From assembly GCF_019754295.1 (NCBI RefSeq), contig NZ_VIRV01000007.1:60509-124508 (forward strand): a stretch of 64,000 bases of DNA. Direction: 5' to 3'. This document shows, one piece after another, positions 63,973 through 64,000 of the stretch. The DNA is from Sellimonas caecigallum. Lineage in GTDB: Bacteria; Bacillota; Clostridia; Lachnospirales; Lachnospiraceae. Within the stretch, counting starts at the first letter, position 1. Each line of letters starts with the position of its first letter. The notes below the pieces were generated by a model, which was given only the letters and a program-made list of their open reading frames with translations, ran no database searches and was not told the DNA's origin. The position numbers and the translations under genes were made by a program.

Positions 63973-64000
63973 TATCAGGCTGAAAAATAAATTTATATTA

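Overview
The window looks like chromosomal DNA of a spore-forming, anaerobic, low-to-mid GC Gram-positive bacterium, most likely a member of the Lachnospiraceae (Clostridia). Supporting features are the sporulation genes (spoIID, spoIIQ, bofA with yaaL, cwlD, a SleL-like GH18 protein), the peroxide-defence set perR plus two rubrerythrins, a T-box in front of ileS, strong GGAGG ribosome sites, SigA-type promoters, and a tad pilus operon with the Clostridia-specific partners DUF5702 and DUF6382. Genus and species cannot be fixed from the sequence alone. No rRNA, tRNA, CRISPR array or insertion sequence was seen.

Layout: 0-4.4 kb, a peptide-type ABC importer operon (end of the binding protein, two permeases, two ATPases). 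4.4-6.1 kb, two leftward genes (degenerate GGDEF protein, anchored secreted protein). 6.2-6.6 kb, a non-coding cluster of DnaA-box-like sites. 6.7-16.6 kb, a NuoE-like ferredoxin, a D,D-carboxypeptidase, T-box/ileS, glycogen phosphorylase, spoIID and spoIIQ. 16.8-20.5 kb, a MATE exporter, a GIY-YIG protein, a hemolysin-III protein and two ECF S-components. 20.5-22.2 kb, rubrerythrin, reverse rubrerythrin and perR. 22.3-27.4 kb, an NlpC/P60 hydrolase behind a WalR-like box, a DUF1858 protein, mecA, a region of consecutive RNA hairpins, and a GH18 protein. 27.5-30.1 kb, cwlD split by a recombinase element. 30.1-33.5 kb, a Sua5-phosphatase fusion, upp, dCMP deaminase, yaaL and bofA. 33.6-42.8 kb, the tad operon, ending in a rhomboid protease. 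42.8-51.4 kb, an orphan histidine kinase, HIT protein, sigma factor, murG, two secreted/anchored proteins, a TSCPD protein, mtnN, a membrane protein and pgi. 51.7-58.0 kb, the F1Fo ATP synthase operon atpBEFHAGDC. 58.1-64 kb, adenine deaminase, a TetR regulator and a very large M14 peptidase.

The most striking finding is at 27.5-30.1 kb. The spore-cortex amidase gene cwlD is cut inside the codons for its zinc-binding GHGG motif by a 1904-bp element. The element carries a large serine recombinase and a small upstream ORF. A 6-bp direct repeat (ACATGG) lies at both ends. Joining the flanks at that repeat restores an uninterrupted 225-codon cwlD frame reading D-A-G-H-G-G-K-D-P-G, and closing the element into a circle gives the recombinase its own stop codon four codons past the junction. 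A near-consensus SigE promoter stands in front of the split gene. This has the logic of the skin element in sigK: a spore gene that works only after the element excises, probably in the mother cell.

Other points worth attention are the DnaA-box cluster, the WalR site, the unexplained RNA hairpins at 24.9-25.1 kb, the missing canonical atpB start codon, the Cys-to-Ser phosphatase fused to Sua5, and two genes whose ribosome-binding site lies inside a terminator-like hairpin.
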